Positions 16,924 through 26,183 of a DNA stretch of 64,000 bases are shown one piece after another. Position numbers and translations under genes: made by a program. Each line of letters begins with the position of its first letter. Within the stretch, counting starts at the first letter, position 1. This DNA is from CAYRVF01 sp964427535 (GTDB lineage: Bacteria; Chloroflexota; Ktedonobacteria; Ktedonobacterales; JADMIN01): the NCBI GenBank assembly GCA_964427535.1, contig CAYRVF010000004.1:11332-75331 (forward strand). The letters run 5' to 3'. The notes under the pieces are model-generated. The model was not told the origin of the DNA, ran no database searches, and saw only the letters and a list, made by a program, of their open reading frames with translations.

Positions 16924-17883
16924 CTAGTGTGCGGGCGGGCAAACCCAGTACGTGTCCTGGCTGGACGCCGGGATTCTGGCGAGCATGGCCGGGGAACTCA
17001 TGCAGGCGGTGCCCGTCCAGATGATCGGCGACGGCGCGATCATGAAGGCGCCATCGCTCGGGGTTACGGTCGTGGGCGCCGCACCATCCACACTCACACC
17101 GACGCTGAGGGCGTATGTGCCCTGGTTCGTAAGCCCCGCTACGCCGACGTAGAAGACAACTGACTGTCCAGCGCCAACCGGGATGGGGAGGCTTATTCCG
17201 CCATATTGCGCGTTACCGAGGACAGGCGCCGAAGCGCCCGTACTGTCGCTGGCAAACGTCGCCGTGAGAAAATCGGCACCAGGTCCGCCAATCCCACCGC
17301 CGCAGCCGTTGGTTGTGAGCCTCATCGCGGTATCGTAGGGGCCATCCTGGCAGATGTGCCAGACCGTGATCGGCCCACTGCTCGGGGTAAACTGAGCAAT
17401 GGTGAGGCTAAAACTGGTGAGCGTGTGGGCCACTGCCGTCTTGTTACACACCTGAATCTCGTAGCCAATCGATAGGCCCGGATTGACTTCCGGACTGGGC
17501 ACGAACATGCCGGCCTGCTCGGCGCCGTCCTTGGTCAGCGGCACCTGATAGGGCGCGTTGGGCGCGTCGCTCGGCATCAGTGCGTCTGGGTAGTTCGTCG
17601 TCGGAGGAAACCGGGGAATCGACACGTCGAGGCCGCCCACCGAGACGTAGTGCGGCTGCGTAGGCGCTCCCGATGGAGGGCATCCAGGCTGCGCTAGGGT
17701 TGCCGGGTTCGCTGTCGGAATGGGCGCGGAGGTAACCGTCGCCGCTGCAGTTGGCTGGGATGCCGCCCTGCTTGCCACCGCGGAATGCCCCGCGGTCGTC
17801 GTGCCGCAGCCGCTCAGGATCATGCCAAGCGCAAGGGCCGCCGCGCCGAACGAGCTGAGACCAATCCGACCCGAGAACCGCAT
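16924..17883 (-). CDS. Predicted lipoprotein
   Basis: The start at 17883 (MRFSGRIGLS) opens a lipoprotein signal ending ILSGC, with the lipidated Cys26. The 319-residue product continues with a Ser/Thr/Ala linker (27-70) and a domain with several Cys residues and beta-rich segments (YEIQVCNKTAVAHTLTSFSL, then a repeated DGA and GTYALSVGVSVDG pattern resembling an Ig-like or CARDB-like fold). It should sit on the outside of the cell membrane. No family is firmly recognised. It lies between the low-GC EVE gene and the membrane glycosyltransferase, both transcribed apart from it. Confidence 0.8.
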   Translation of the reverse strand: MRFSGRIGLSSFGAAALALGMILSGCGTTTAGHSAVASRAASQPTAAATVTSAPIPTANPATLAQPGCPPSGAPTQPHYVSVGGLDVSIPRFPPTTNYPDALMPSDAPNAPYQVPLTKDGAEQAGMFVPSPEVNPGLSIGYEIQVCNKTAVAHTLTSFSLTIAQFTPSSGPITVWHICQDGPYDTAMRLTTNGCGGGIGGPGADFLTATFASDSTGASAPVLGNAQYGGISLPIPVGAGQSVVFYVGVAGLTNQGTYALSVGVSVDGAAPTTVTPSDGAFMIAPSPIIWTGTACMSSPAMLARIPASSQDTYWVCPPAH

Positions 17884-18076
17884 ACCATCACCGCCCCCAC
17901 TCTCCGCCACAGGGCAACTGGTCACCTGGCGAGCAGAAACATCGTAACACGCTTGCTATTTGCGCGCAATCTCACTCCGATATGTGAGGCAATATGCTAG
18001 CGTGGGTACGTGTCAGCGGCCCGAGACGAGCACGACCACGTCCTTTGGCATTTCGGAAATAGGATGGGCACTTGCC

Positions 18077-20248
18077 TTATTTCAAGGTGACCGTAGCTCC
18101 GGTAGTTGCGGAGCAGCGCACCCCGTCGGCACAGGCGTCAGGGGCGAGCGCGTCGTTCGCGGTTGCGGGCACGGTGTAGTGCATCGTCACCATGTCGAGG
18201 GCTGTGGTGAGCCGTAGTGACCCGAGCGTTGGATCATGCTGGTCGAAACGCAACTGGTTCGACGAGAGTGTGACGATATTGCCCGCGGAGAGCGCAGCCG
18301 TCGGGAGGTTCGGCAGCAGATAGTACACCAGTTGACCTGGCATCCACTGAGCGATGTCGCAGGGCATGCTATCAGAGACGAGCGGCTGGTTTTGCGCGGT
18401 CGTCACACTCGCGGCGAATCCATAGAAGCTGTGGTACGGCGCCGAGGTGGGCGTCTTCAGCGCGCGCGTCTCGAGCGCGACCGCCCCCGCTGGCTCACTT
18501 GGGACGGACACCGACCCGATGCGGTTCACCGTGAGAGCGCCGCCGAAGGTCGCGAGCGGCCCGCTGCCGGAGGCGGATGTCGCACTGTATCTGACCCCGA
18601 GGTGTGAGGGCGCGACGAGGTAGGCGCGGAAGAAGCCTCCACCGGGATTGCGCGCGAGCAAGTTGGTGACGCCAGGCGTCGCTCGCAGTATCGACTCCCA
18701 CTGGGACGTCGTCGGGCCACCCATCATGTAGAGCACGGGCGTGTCCGCCGAGGGAAGCGCCGGGAGACAGAGCCCGTTCTCCAGCATCTCGGTCGGCGCA
18801 GTGAAGTGATACTGCGTGTTGAGTAAGTAGCGTATCGGCTCCAGCGCGAAGTAGCTCGGATCGAACACGACGAGCCCGACGTTCCGCTGATGCGCCAGCA
18901 CCTGTGCCGCGCTGATGTCGGCCTCCATCGCGCCCAGCGATTGCGGCGCATTTAGCGAGTAGGTGTAGAGGACGCCGCTCACCTGCGCGACACATATAGC
19001 GCCCACGAGCACCGCGCTGACTACCATACTGCCGAACGTGGCGACTCGTAGCACCGAGCGGGCGTTGCGAATGCCCACCGCCGCATCGTAGAACAGAATG
19101 CCGACGGCGATGAACTGTGCCGGATACGTCGCGATAACATAGTGGAGATTCACCGGCGACGAGTGGCGGACCTGCGCGAGCACGAGCAGCGACGGCCAGG
19201 CGAGCAGCACGAGGTCCACACGCCAGCGGGTCCGCTCAGACGCGCGCATCCACGCGAGCGCGGCACCCAGCCGGGCGCGCCAGCCGATCGCGGCGCTCGC
19301 GTGGGCGAGCATCGTGGGAAGCGGACGCAGCACGCGGATGGTGAGGTAGAGCAGTCCGCAGACCAGCACGCCGTCCCACACGAGCATCAGCGCGTGATAG
19401 GCAGGAGCGCCAGACCACGGACTCGTCTGAGGCAAGCCACTGATGACGAAGAACTGCTTGAAGACCGTTGCGGTGATCGTCGAGGGTGTCTTCGTCAGCC
19501 CGCGATAGACGTGGATATCGAAGAACGAGTCAGTCAACTCGAAGATCGCGGTTGGTATGAACAGCACCACGAACGCCATGATGCCGATGACGACGTCGCG
19601 CCGCCGCACCGTCTCGGGCGCAAGCAGCCACACCACGACGAGCAACGGACCGAGGCTCGCCGTGACGGGGTGGGCTTGCAGCAATCCGCACCACACCGGC
19701 AGCGCCCAGGCCAGCCAGCCCTTGCGTCGGCCCGCCACGCCGGCGAAGAGCAGCGCGATATACCACACGACGAGCGGCGTCTGCAGGTTGGGCTGCCAGA
19801 TGAACCGGCTGAAGTTGACCGGCCCCCAGCTCACAGCGAACAGCAGCGCCGCGATCAACCCGACGGTCGGACTGATGTAGCGGCGGCACAGCAGATACGT
19901 GCCCGCGATGGCCGCGACGCAGATCAGCACCGTGAAGAGCATGCCCAGATACGGGCCGCCCAGCAGCACGGGCAGCATATAGATATAGACTGGCAACGGC
20001 GGCGTGAAGCTGCCAATGGAGGAGTTAATGCCCGTGACGGGGAAGCCGTGCAGATCAACCACCGAGCGCGCGAGCATGGCTGTGCCCGCGCTATCCATCA
20101 GGAACTGATCGTCGTTCAGGCGCCAGATGCGCAAGACCAGACTCAGGAGCAGCACTCCCAGAAACGCGTAGTCTTGCCAGCGAAAGGCAAGACCAGCGCG
20201 CGCGACGGCACCCGTACGCGGAGCGTTCGTCAGAGCTGAAGCCGTCAT
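18077..20248 (-). CDS. Membrane glycosyltransferase-like protein (GT-C fold, GT39/ArnT-like)
   Basis: A 723-residue protein with the layout of GT-C glycosyltransferases, which move sugars from polyprenyl-phosphate donors at the outer face of the membrane. The start at 20248 has GGGAG nine bases upstream. After a short cytoplasmic N-terminus and one helix comes the acidic first loop LRIWRLNDDQFLMDSAGTAM, where such enzymes keep their catalytic acidic residues. About ten further helices follow to residue 440, then a soluble extracytoplasmic domain of about 270 residues (from PQSLGAMEADISAAQ). The QPNLQTPLVVWYIALLF region is typical of PMT_2-like proteins. Substrate unknown. The gene ends close to 18077 and has no co-directional neighbour. 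Confidence 0.8.
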   Translation of the reverse strand: MTASALTNAPRTGAVARAGLAFRWQDYAFLGVLLLSLVLRIWRLNDDQFLMDSAGTAMLARSVVDLHGFPVTGINSSIGSFTPPLPVYIYMLPVLLGGPYLGMLFTVLICVAAIAGTYLLCRRYISPTVGLIAALLFAVSWGPVNFSRFIWQPNLQTPLVVWYIALLFAGVAGRRKGWLAWALPVWCGLLQAHPVTASLGPLLVVVWLLAPETVRRRDVVIGIMAFVVLFIPTAIFELTDSFFDIHVYRGLTKTPSTITATVFKQFFVISGLPQTSPWSGAPAYHALMLVWDGVLVCGLLYLTIRVLRPLPTMLAHASAAIGWRARLGAALAWMRASERTRWRVDLVLLAWPSLLVLAQVRHSSPVNLHYVIATYPAQFIAVGILFYDAAVGIRNARSVLRVATFGSMVVSAVLVGAICVAQVSGVLYTYSLNAPQSLGAMEADISAAQVLAHQRNVGLVVFDPSYFALEPIRYLLNTQYHFTAPTEMLENGLCLPALPSADTPVLYMMGGPTTSQWESILRATPGVTNLLARNPGGGFFRAYLVAPSHLGVRYSATSASGSGPLATFGGALTVNRIGSVSVPSEPAGAVALETRALKTPTSAPYHSFYGFAASVTTAQNQPLVSDSMPCDIAQWMPGQLVYYLLPNLPTAALSAGNIVTLSSNQLRFDQHDPTLGSLRLTTALDMVTMHYTVPATANDALAPDACADGVRCSATTGATVTLK

Positions 20249-20867
20249 GGAGGGTGCTCCCGATTCGCGGAGAGAGGGATGCGCACAGGCGCGCGTGCCG
20301 GTGACAGGCAGGGGCAATACTAGCAGGATGCCGTCGCGCGTGTCAATGCGCCCCCACCTGTTGGCGTCCGAGGACCTCATCCCCCGCTCCCCTCCCCTGC
20401 GCGAAGGGATGGGGGAGGAACAGTCGTGGCCTGCGGGCGATGCGCTCGCCTAGCTGACTCCCCTCGCCCCGCAGGGAGAGGGGCCGGGGGTGAGGCCGCC
20501 GCATCTTCGCCTCATCGCTCTATCACCCTTGGCCACAACCACACCATCAGCGACTCCTCCCCTCAAGGGGAGGGGGAGAGGTTCTGCGCGGGCAAGGCAC
20601 GCCTTGCCCCTAAATAACGGGGGGCCGATTCGCCCGAACAGCGGATACTTCCCTCATGGGAATTAACTCGTAGATCAGGTAAGTCAATCCTGCTGCCAGG
20701 TCTTGCTGATAACACGGCGCTGATCCGCGCTGCGGCTGTGACATTACCTAATTCAGTAGTTCAACACCATACGGGAAGGGCATAAGAGGCGAGGTTCTGC
20801 CGTCCGCCACGGGCTGGCCCCTGTGATACACTCCACCCATCAGGGCAGCCTGCGGAGGGGGGGTCCT
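20249..20867. repeat. Repeat-rich intergenic region with several G/C hairpins
   Basis: A 619-base gap between divergent genes. From about 20380 to 20580 it holds three C-rich/G-rich inverted stretches of the family B type (CTCCCCTCCCCTG with its partner, CCCCTCGCCCC with GGGAGAGGGG, and CTCCCCTCAAGGGGAGGGGG). At 20590-20609 is family C copy 3, GGGCAAGGC, AC, GCCTTGCCC, a perfect 9-bp stem. The remainder (20610-20860) is unremarkable apart from the GGAGGGG ribosome binding site of the next gene at its right end. Confidence 0.65.
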
Positions 20868-21788
20868 ATGCGCGCCGTTCGATGCCGACGGGTTACAGCG
20901 ATGTGCGTGGCGCTCACGATGCTGGTTGTGCTGGCGTTGAGCGGGTGTACTGGCGCGGGTTCGTCGGATGGGAGCGGGCACGTTCAACTGACCATCGGCA
21001 GCAAGAACGACGTGGACGGGCAGCTTCTCGCCACCATGTATAGTCTGTTGCTGCGCGGGCGTGGCTACAACGTCACCGAACGCATCCCGTTGGGGCAGAC
21101 GAATGTGCTGGATACCGCCATCAAGAGCGGAGCGATCGACATGTATCCGGAGTTCACCGGGACGGCGTTGACGCTGCTGAATCTGCCGGCGACCCGAAAC
21201 AGCCAGCACGCGTACGATCAGGTGAAGTCGGCGTACGAGAACCAGTTTCAGATCACCTGGCTCGCGCCCGCCTACAAGTTGAATGACGGCTATGGCCTCT
21301 GCACCTCCAGAGAGAACGCGGCCAGGTATCACCTGGCGACGCTCGCCGACCTGGCGCCCATCGCCGGATCGCTCACGGTGGCGCAGCAGCAGGACGCGGC
21401 GCAGATTCTCGCGCCTGTCGAGGCGGCATATGGCATTCACTTCAAGAGCACGGTGCAGATCAGCGAGCCGCTCTCGTTCGCGGCGGTGCAAAGCGGTCAC
21501 GCGCAAGTCAACGAATGCTACACCACCGACCCGTCAATCCAGGCGAGTTCGTTCGTCTTACTCGCCGACACACGGAACGCATTCCCGGTCTATAATCCGG
21601 CGCCACTCATTCGCGACGAGATCTTGCGGCAATCGCCCGCCATCGCGACCACACTTAGTCCGTTGCAGGCCAGTCTCACGACCGATACCATCACGGCGCT
21701 GATCAGGCAGGTCAGTGTCGAGCACCAGTCTGTGGAAGCGGTAGCGCGCGGTTTCCTGCAAGAGCAGCAACTCTTACCGTCACCGTGA
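20868..21788 (+). CDS. OpuAC/ProX-type substrate-binding lipoprotein
   Basis: A 306-residue binding protein of the glycine betaine/choline/osmoprotectant ABC importer type. The ATG at 20868 follows GGAGGGG; the signal ends LALSGC with the lipidated Cys27. The mature domain shows the family pattern IGSKNDVDGQLLATMYSLLL, then LGQTNVLDTAIKSGAIDMYP and EFTGTALTLL, all typical of OpuAC domains. In known systems the protein delivers betaine-like solutes to OpuA-type permeases. Here no permease or ATPase gene is adjacent, so it is an orphan binding protein that must use a permease encoded elsewhere or act as a sensor. The ligand is not proven. Confidence 0.9.
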   Translation: MRAVRCRRVTAMCVALTMLVVLALSGCTGAGSSDGSGHVQLTIGSKNDVDGQLLATMYSLLLRGRGYNVTERIPLGQTNVLDTAIKSGAIDMYPEFTGTALTLLNLPATRNSQHAYDQVKSAYENQFQITWLAPAYKLNDGYGLCTSRENAARYHLATLADLAPIAGSLTVAQQQDAAQILAPVEAAYGIHFKSTVQISEPLSFAAVQSGHAQVNECYTTDPSIQASSFVLLADTRNAFPVYNPAPLIRDEILRQSPAIATTLSPLQASLTTDTITALIRQVSVEHQSVEAVARGFLQEQQLLPSP

Positions 21789-21959
21789 GCGCGAGCAGAC
21801 GGGTGGGCGGTGACCCCGTGCCCAGGTTGTTGGCCGGGTGCCCTTGCATGTTACGCACGCTCTTGCCTGATCACATACCTTCTCTGTCCACCGCGCGAGC
21901 GGAACGTGGTCGAGCGCGTATCAGACGCCGAGGAATATGCTTTCGGTGAGGCCCTACAC

Positions 21960-23291
21960 ATGAGCATTTCAACCGAGCGGCTGCGACTCGCCACGCGGCG
22001 TATGCCAGGGGCCGCCGCGCTCTCCTGGCTGCGCGCGCATCGCTTTGTGCTGGCGCGGACGCTCTGGGTGGCGCTGGTGGCACTCGCCTGGTTCGTCTAT
22101 GCCACTAGCCTGCCCGCGTATCACGCCTCGCTGGAGGCCGTGTGCATCGGCGAGGGATGCGTGCCGGGTCAGCTCGTGGCGGCCGACGCGCGGCGCCTGT
22201 CCGGCCTCGGCATCTCACTCCAGGCATATTCCACGGGTGTGCTCGTCTGCAACGTCGCCGGAGCGCTGGTCTGGTTCGCGGTCGGCATCATCATCTTCTT
22301 GCGCAAGCCGCGCGACTGGATGGCGCTGCTGGTAGCGCTCTCGCTGATGCTCGTCGGCGCGAGCGTACCGACGAGCCAGAACGCGCTGGCATGGCGGTGG
22401 CCGACGCTGGTCGAGAATTACGCCAGCTTCGTCACGCTGTTTCTCGTGTTTTGCCTGTTCCCCAGCGGAAAGTTCGTGCCCGCGTCGCTGCGCTGGCTGC
22501 CCCCCGTCTTCCTGGTGTTGAGCGTGGCCGACTTCTTTCCGGCGCTCTCGCTGCTGATTCCCGACTGGCTGGAGCCGGTGCATGTGCTGTTGCTGTTCGC
22601 CTGCCTGGGGATTCTGGGGGCCGCGCAGGTGTACCGCTATCGCGCTGTCTCCACACCCGCCGAGCGCCAGCAGACGAAGTGGGTGCTGGTCGGCTCGATG
22701 GCGGCCATCGCTGGTGAATTCATCTACTGGGCGGTAAGTGGGCCGATCACCGGGATGGGCCGGCCCGGCTCGCTCTATGAGCTGCTCTTCAGCCCGATCT
22801 CGATCGTCTTGATTCTGTTCATTCCCCTCTCGATTGGGATGGCGATTCTGCGCTACCGCCTGTACGACATCCACATGCTGGTGAATCGGGCGCTGGTCTA
22901 TGGCACGCTGACGGTCTCGCTGATCGTGGTGTACGCGTCGAGCGTGCTGGTGCTGCAGAGCGTCTTCCGGGCGGTTACGCAGCAGACGTCGAATCTGGCG
23001 ATCGTGGTGTCCACCCTCTTCATCGCGGCGTTGTTCCAGCCGCTGCGGAAGCGCGTGCAGAGGACGATCGACCAGCACTTCTACCGCCGCCGCTACAACG
23101 CCGCGCGCACGCTCGAACAGTTCAACGCTACGCTGCGCACTGAGGTCGACCTGCCCCAGCTCGCCGAGCAGTTGGTGGACGTCGTCCAGAAGACAATGGC
23201 GCCCGAGCGCGTCTCGCTCTGGCTGATCCACACTCACCCGAATGACACGCCAGAGGCATCGGGCTCGCACTTCCAGTCGCCCGAGGTGTAA
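21960..23291 (+). CDS. Multi-helix membrane protein resembling a sensor kinase input region, without a kinase domain
   Basis: A 443-residue protein with about nine hydrophobic spans (residues 20-330), including an extracytoplasmic loop with two Cys residues (VCIGEGCVPG). A cytoplasmic coiled segment follows: LFQPLRKRVQRTIDQHFYRR, RYNAARTLEQFNATLR, VDLPQLAEQLVDVVQKTM. In Chloroflexota this segment usually links the membrane part of a sensor to a GAF or histidine kinase domain. Here the protein stops soon after PERVSLWLI, and no HisKA or HATPase motif is present or encoded just downstream. The start at 21960 is the first ATG ahead of the membrane region; its ribosome binding site is weak. It could be a regulatory membrane protein or the input half of a split sensor. 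Confidence 0.75.
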   Translation: MSISTERLRLATRRMPGAAALSWLRAHRFVLARTLWVALVALAWFVYATSLPAYHASLEAVCIGEGCVPGQLVAADARRLSGLGISLQAYSTGVLVCNVAGALVWFAVGIIIFLRKPRDWMALLVALSLMLVGASVPTSQNALAWRWPTLVENYASFVTLFLVFCLFPSGKFVPASLRWLPPVFLVLSVADFFPALSLLIPDWLEPVHVLLLFACLGILGAAQVYRYRAVSTPAERQQTKWVLVGSMAAIAGEFIYWAVSGPITGMGRPGSLYELLFSPISIVLILFIPLSIGMAILRYRLYDIHMLVNRALVYGTLTVSLIVVYASSVLVLQSVFRAVTQQTSNLAIVVSTLFIAALFQPLRKRVQRTIDQHFYRRRYNAARTLEQFNATLRTEVDLPQLAEQLVDVVQKTMAPERVSLWLIHTHPNDTPEASGSHFQSPEV

Positions 23292-23302
23292 GCGGTGGGA
23301 GT

Positions 23303-23447
23303 GACCCCGTCTCCCAGCCTCTCCCCCGCCTGACGGCGAGAGAGAGGAGCCAGACGCAGGCCCGTTTACGCGGCGCGCGTAGTGCAACGCGTCCGCGTTC
23401 CCCCTCTCGCGGCGTCAGCTGGGGGAGGGGGTCAGGGGGTGGGGGCC
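23303..23447. repeat. Two-hairpin intergenic repeat, family A copy 1
   Basis: The element starts with a C-rich arm and a hairpin whose loop is TGAC (CGCC, TGAC, GGCG at 23327-23338), continues through a spacer containing GAGGAGCCAGACGC and GCGGCGCG, and ends with a second hairpin whose loop is GTCA (23414-23417) and the tail GGGGGTCAGGGGGTGGGGG. Related copies lie at 39292-39420 and 44774-44896. It lies between convergent genes, and its tail supplies the stop codon of the minus-strand SRPBCC gene. Confidence 0.75.
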
Positions 23448-24037
23448 GCCAGCACACGCGCCGCCATATACGCCCGCAGGCCCGCCTCGCCCTCGCGCAT
23501 CACGTGGTCGTGGCTGGCGCGGTAGACCGGCTCCAGGGCGTAGCCCAGCGCGTTGAGCAGCGGATTGGTGACGCGTACGTACCAGTGGAACACGATGCGC
23601 GTGCCGCCATCGGGCCGGTCGTAGAGCAGGATGTCGAGCACACCCGCCAGATCGCCAGTGACGACCGAGCGGATGCGCCAGTCGCCCTCCACATGTGACC
23701 AGATCGCGTGCAGGATGAAGGGCGGCGCGATACGCCGCACACTCGGCGCCTGGATCACCCGATACGTGATGGCCTCCATCTCCGGTCGCTCTGGCGGGCC
23801 GGGCAGCTTCTCGACGTGCTCCACCACCATCGACGGCCACCAGCGATACTGCTCATCCGGAGCGTTCAAGACCGCGAAGACGTCGGCACGTGGTGCGTCG
23901 ATGTTCCACTTAGTCTCCCAGTCGAACGTCTTAACGAGCCCGCCGCCGCCATAGATCGCTCCGGCGACGACGCCCGCAGCCGCACATGCCAGCGGCACAA
24001 GCACGTTCCGCCGGTCCGCATTCGCTCGATTCGCCAT
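23432..24037 (-). CDS. SRPBCC (START/polyketide cyclase-like) protein with N-terminal membrane segment
   Basis: A 201-residue protein. The start at 24037 (MANRANADRR) is preceded by a G-rich stretch; the longer frame is non-coding in character. Residues 12-35 form a hydrophobic anchor (VLVPLACAAAGVVAGAIYGG). The rest is a SRPBCC fold, recognised from WNIDAPRADVFAVLNAPDEQ and the strand series ending RIVFHWYVRVTNPLLNALGY. Such domains bind hydrophobic ligands in a deep pocket; ligand and reaction cannot be read here. The last codons and the stop (AAPTP then TGA) lie inside the tail of the family A repeat, so the repeat has replaced or formed the gene's end. Confidence 0.8.
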   Translation of the reverse strand: MANRANADRRNVLVPLACAAAGVVAGAIYGGGGLVKTFDWETKWNIDAPRADVFAVLNAPDEQYRWWPSMVVEHVEKLPGPPERPEMEAITYRVIQAPSVRRIAPPFILHAIWSHVEGDWRIRSVVTGDLAGVLDILLYDRPDGGTRIVFHWYVRVTNPLLNALGYALEPVYRASHDHVMREGEAGLRAYMAARVLAAPTP

Positions 24038-24233
24038 CGCGCCCACCGTCCCTTCTCCGCTCGTTATGGCTAGCTGCCCAGCCCGGGAAGACGCTCCATG
24101 TGCGCCGACGGCGATTCCTCGCCGGCAGTACTCGCTCGAATACAAGCGAGAGGCATGGAAAGCGTAATCAGAACGATTCGCGTTGTCAACGAACGAGCGG
24201 TAGCGCCCTTGGCCACCAACGCCCGCCTCACTG

Positions 24234-24256
24234 CCCCTTCCCTCCAAGGGAAGGGG
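24234..24256. repeat. G/C hairpin, family B
   Basis: CCCCTTCCCT at 24234-24243 pairs perfectly with 24247-24256 over 10 bp with a 3-base loop, followed by the usual GGTAGGGGGTTAGG tail. It lies in the 436-base gap between the divergent SRPBCC and GmrSD-like genes. A -10-like TATACT occurs at about 24304-24309; nothing else is recognised in the gap. Confidence 0.6.
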
Positions 24257-24473
24257 GTAGGGGGTTAGGTTCCGCCCCACTATGCGGGAAGCGTGCGCCT
24301 CTGCTATACTCAGCGCCACGTGCCCCCGTCGACGGACACCGGATGACACGAACAGCCTACTAAGGGTGTTCGCGCCCTCCGTGAGCACGAGGAGACACAC
24401 AGCAGAGCCGCGCACTCCTTCCCGGAGCACCCACACAGCGCGACCACGGACCAACCCACAGAAGGAGCGCGGG

Positions 24474-26168
24474 GTGGCAGGGGTAGAGATCAAAGGCGAG
24501 CAGCACACCATTAGCGAAATCTTTAGCGAACGCTATGCCTTCGTCGTTCCACCGTATCAGCGGCCCTACGCCTGGCAGACCGAGCACGCGGGGCAGTTGC
24601 TCGCCGATCTGCTCGACTACCTCGGCCAGGATGAGCCGCTCGACGAGCTGAATCCGTACTTTCTCGGCAGCGTCGTGCTCATCAAGGGCGAGCGGCCCGA
24701 GGCGCAGATCGTGGACGGCCAGCAGCGACTGCTCACCCTCACCATCCTGCTCGCCGTGCTGCGGTCGATGGTGCCCGCGCAGTTCGCCGAGAGCATCACT
24801 CGGCGCCTCTACGAGCCAGCCGACCCGCTCAACAACATTCCCGCGCGCTACCGGGTGTGCCCGAAAGAACGCGACAAGCCGTTCTTCCAGCAGTACATCC
24901 AGAGCGAGGGCGGCATCGAGCGCCTGCGCGGACAGGTGTCGCTCGACCTGACCGAGAGCCAGCGCAACATGCGCCAGAACGCGCTGCTGTATGTAAGCGA
25001 GCTGGGGCAGATGCCGGAGGAGCGGCGTGTGCGGCTGGCGCAGTTCATCGTGCAGCGCTGCCTGCTCATCGCCATCACCACGCCCGACCTCGACTCGGCG
25101 TATCGCATCTTCTCCGTGCTCAACGACCGCGGCCTCGACCTGACCACGGCCGACCTGCTGAAAGCGGAGGTCATCGGGCCGATTCCGCTCGCGCTCCAGC
25201 AGGAGTACAACGAGCGCTGGGAGCTGCTGGAGGAGCAGCTTGGCAGCCAGGAGTTCAGCGACTTCTTCAGCCACCTGCGCACGCTCTACCGCAAGACACA
25301 GCAGGAAGGGTCGATTATTGACGAATTTCGCATGTATGTGCTGCCTGCTGTGCCCGACACCCAGCATCTCATCGACGACGTGATCGTGCCGCTCGGCTCG
25401 GCCTACCGCACCATTCGCGCGGCGAGCTACGCCAACGACGACGAGCAGTCCGCCAGACAGGTGAACACGCTGCTGCGCTGGCTCGGCGAGATCGACAACA
25501 CCGATTGGGTGCCGCCCGCGATCCGCTATCTCGCGCTGTATCACGACCAGCCTCAGCGACTCGTACGGTTCTTCACCATGTTGGAGCGTCTGGCCGTCTC
25601 ACTGATGCTGCGCCGCCAGTACGCCCACCGCCGCCAGCCGCGCTACCGCAGCGTGCTGGCCGCCATCGAGCGGGGCGACAATCTCTCGCCGGAGGACTCG
25701 CCCATCCAGCTCACCCGGCAGGAGATCGACGAGACCATCAACGCGCTCAGCGGCGACTTCTATCTGATGGCCGCGACGCCGCGCAACTACGTGCTGCGCC
25801 GCCTCGACGCGAGCCTCGCCGGGACGGAAGCCACCTACGACCGCAAGGTCATGACCGTCGAGCACGTGCTGCCGCGCAATCCACCCAAAGACAGCGAATG
25901 GACGCGCTGGTTCAAGTCCGACGCCGAGCGCGCCCGATACGTCCACCGGCTGGGCAATCTGGCACTGCTCGCCCGCGACAAGAATCTAAACGCGTACAAC
26001 TACGATTTCGCCAAGAAGAAGAACGTCTACTTCGCCAGCAAAGACGGCATCTCGCCCTACGCGCTCACCACCCAAGTGCTGCGCGAGCAGGAGTGGACGC
26101 CCGAGGTGGTGGACCGGCGACAGGCCGAGCTGATCGGGCATCTGCGCCAAGTGTGGCGGCTGCGCTAG
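24474..26168 (+). CDS. Single-chain GmrSD-like protein (DUF262 plus DUF1524 HNH), candidate type IV restriction enzyme
   Basis: The GTG at 24474 is chosen because AAGGAG lies about seven bases upstream and homology begins right after it; the frame back to 24282 is rejected. The 564-residue product starts with a DUF262 (GmrS/ParB-like) domain: VPPYQRPYAW (25-34) and the nucleotide-binding motif VDGQQRLLTLT (80-90). The C-terminus is a DUF1524 (GmrD) His-Me nuclease: TVEHVLPRNP with His464, then HRLGNLALLARDKNLNAYNY carrying the conserved Asn residues. Known GmrSD proteins cut glucosylated hydroxymethylcytosine DNA of T-even phages. Here the two parts are fused, as in several characterised homologues. 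It stands alone, with normal high GC. Target specificity is inferred from family only. Confidence 0.88.
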   Translation: MAGVEIKGEQHTISEIFSERYAFVVPPYQRPYAWQTEHAGQLLADLLDYLGQDEPLDELNPYFLGSVVLIKGERPEAQIVDGQQRLLTLTILLAVLRSMVPAQFAESITRRLYEPADPLNNIPARYRVCPKERDKPFFQQYIQSEGGIERLRGQVSLDLTESQRNMRQNALLYVSELGQMPEERRVRLAQFIVQRCLLIAITTPDLDSAYRIFSVLNDRGLDLTTADLLKAEVIGPIPLALQQEYNERWELLEEQLGSQEFSDFFSHLRTLYRKTQQEGSIIDEFRMYVLPAVPDTQHLIDDVIVPLGSAYRTIRAASYANDDEQSARQVNTLLRWLGEIDNTDWVPPAIRYLALYHDQPQRLVRFFTMLERLAVSLMLRRQYAHRRQPRYRSVLAAIERGDNLSPEDSPIQLTRQEIDETINALSGDFYLMAATPRNYVLRRLDASLAGTEATYDRKVMTVEHVLPRNPPKDSEWTRWFKSDAERARYVHRLGNLALLARDKNLNAYNYDFAKKKNVYFASKDGISPYALTTQVLREQEWTPEVVDRRQAELIGHLRQVWRLR

Positions 26169-26183
26169 GGCACACTTCCGCGG

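Noticed and set aside
19142..20239. Plus-strand frame of 365 codons
   Set aside because: Antisense to the membrane glycosyltransferase; Arg/Gln/His-rich shadow.
20380..20580. CRISPR-like or phage attachment repeats
   Set aside because: The repeats are self-complementary C/G hairpins of the genome-wide intergenic families, without spacers or an integrase.
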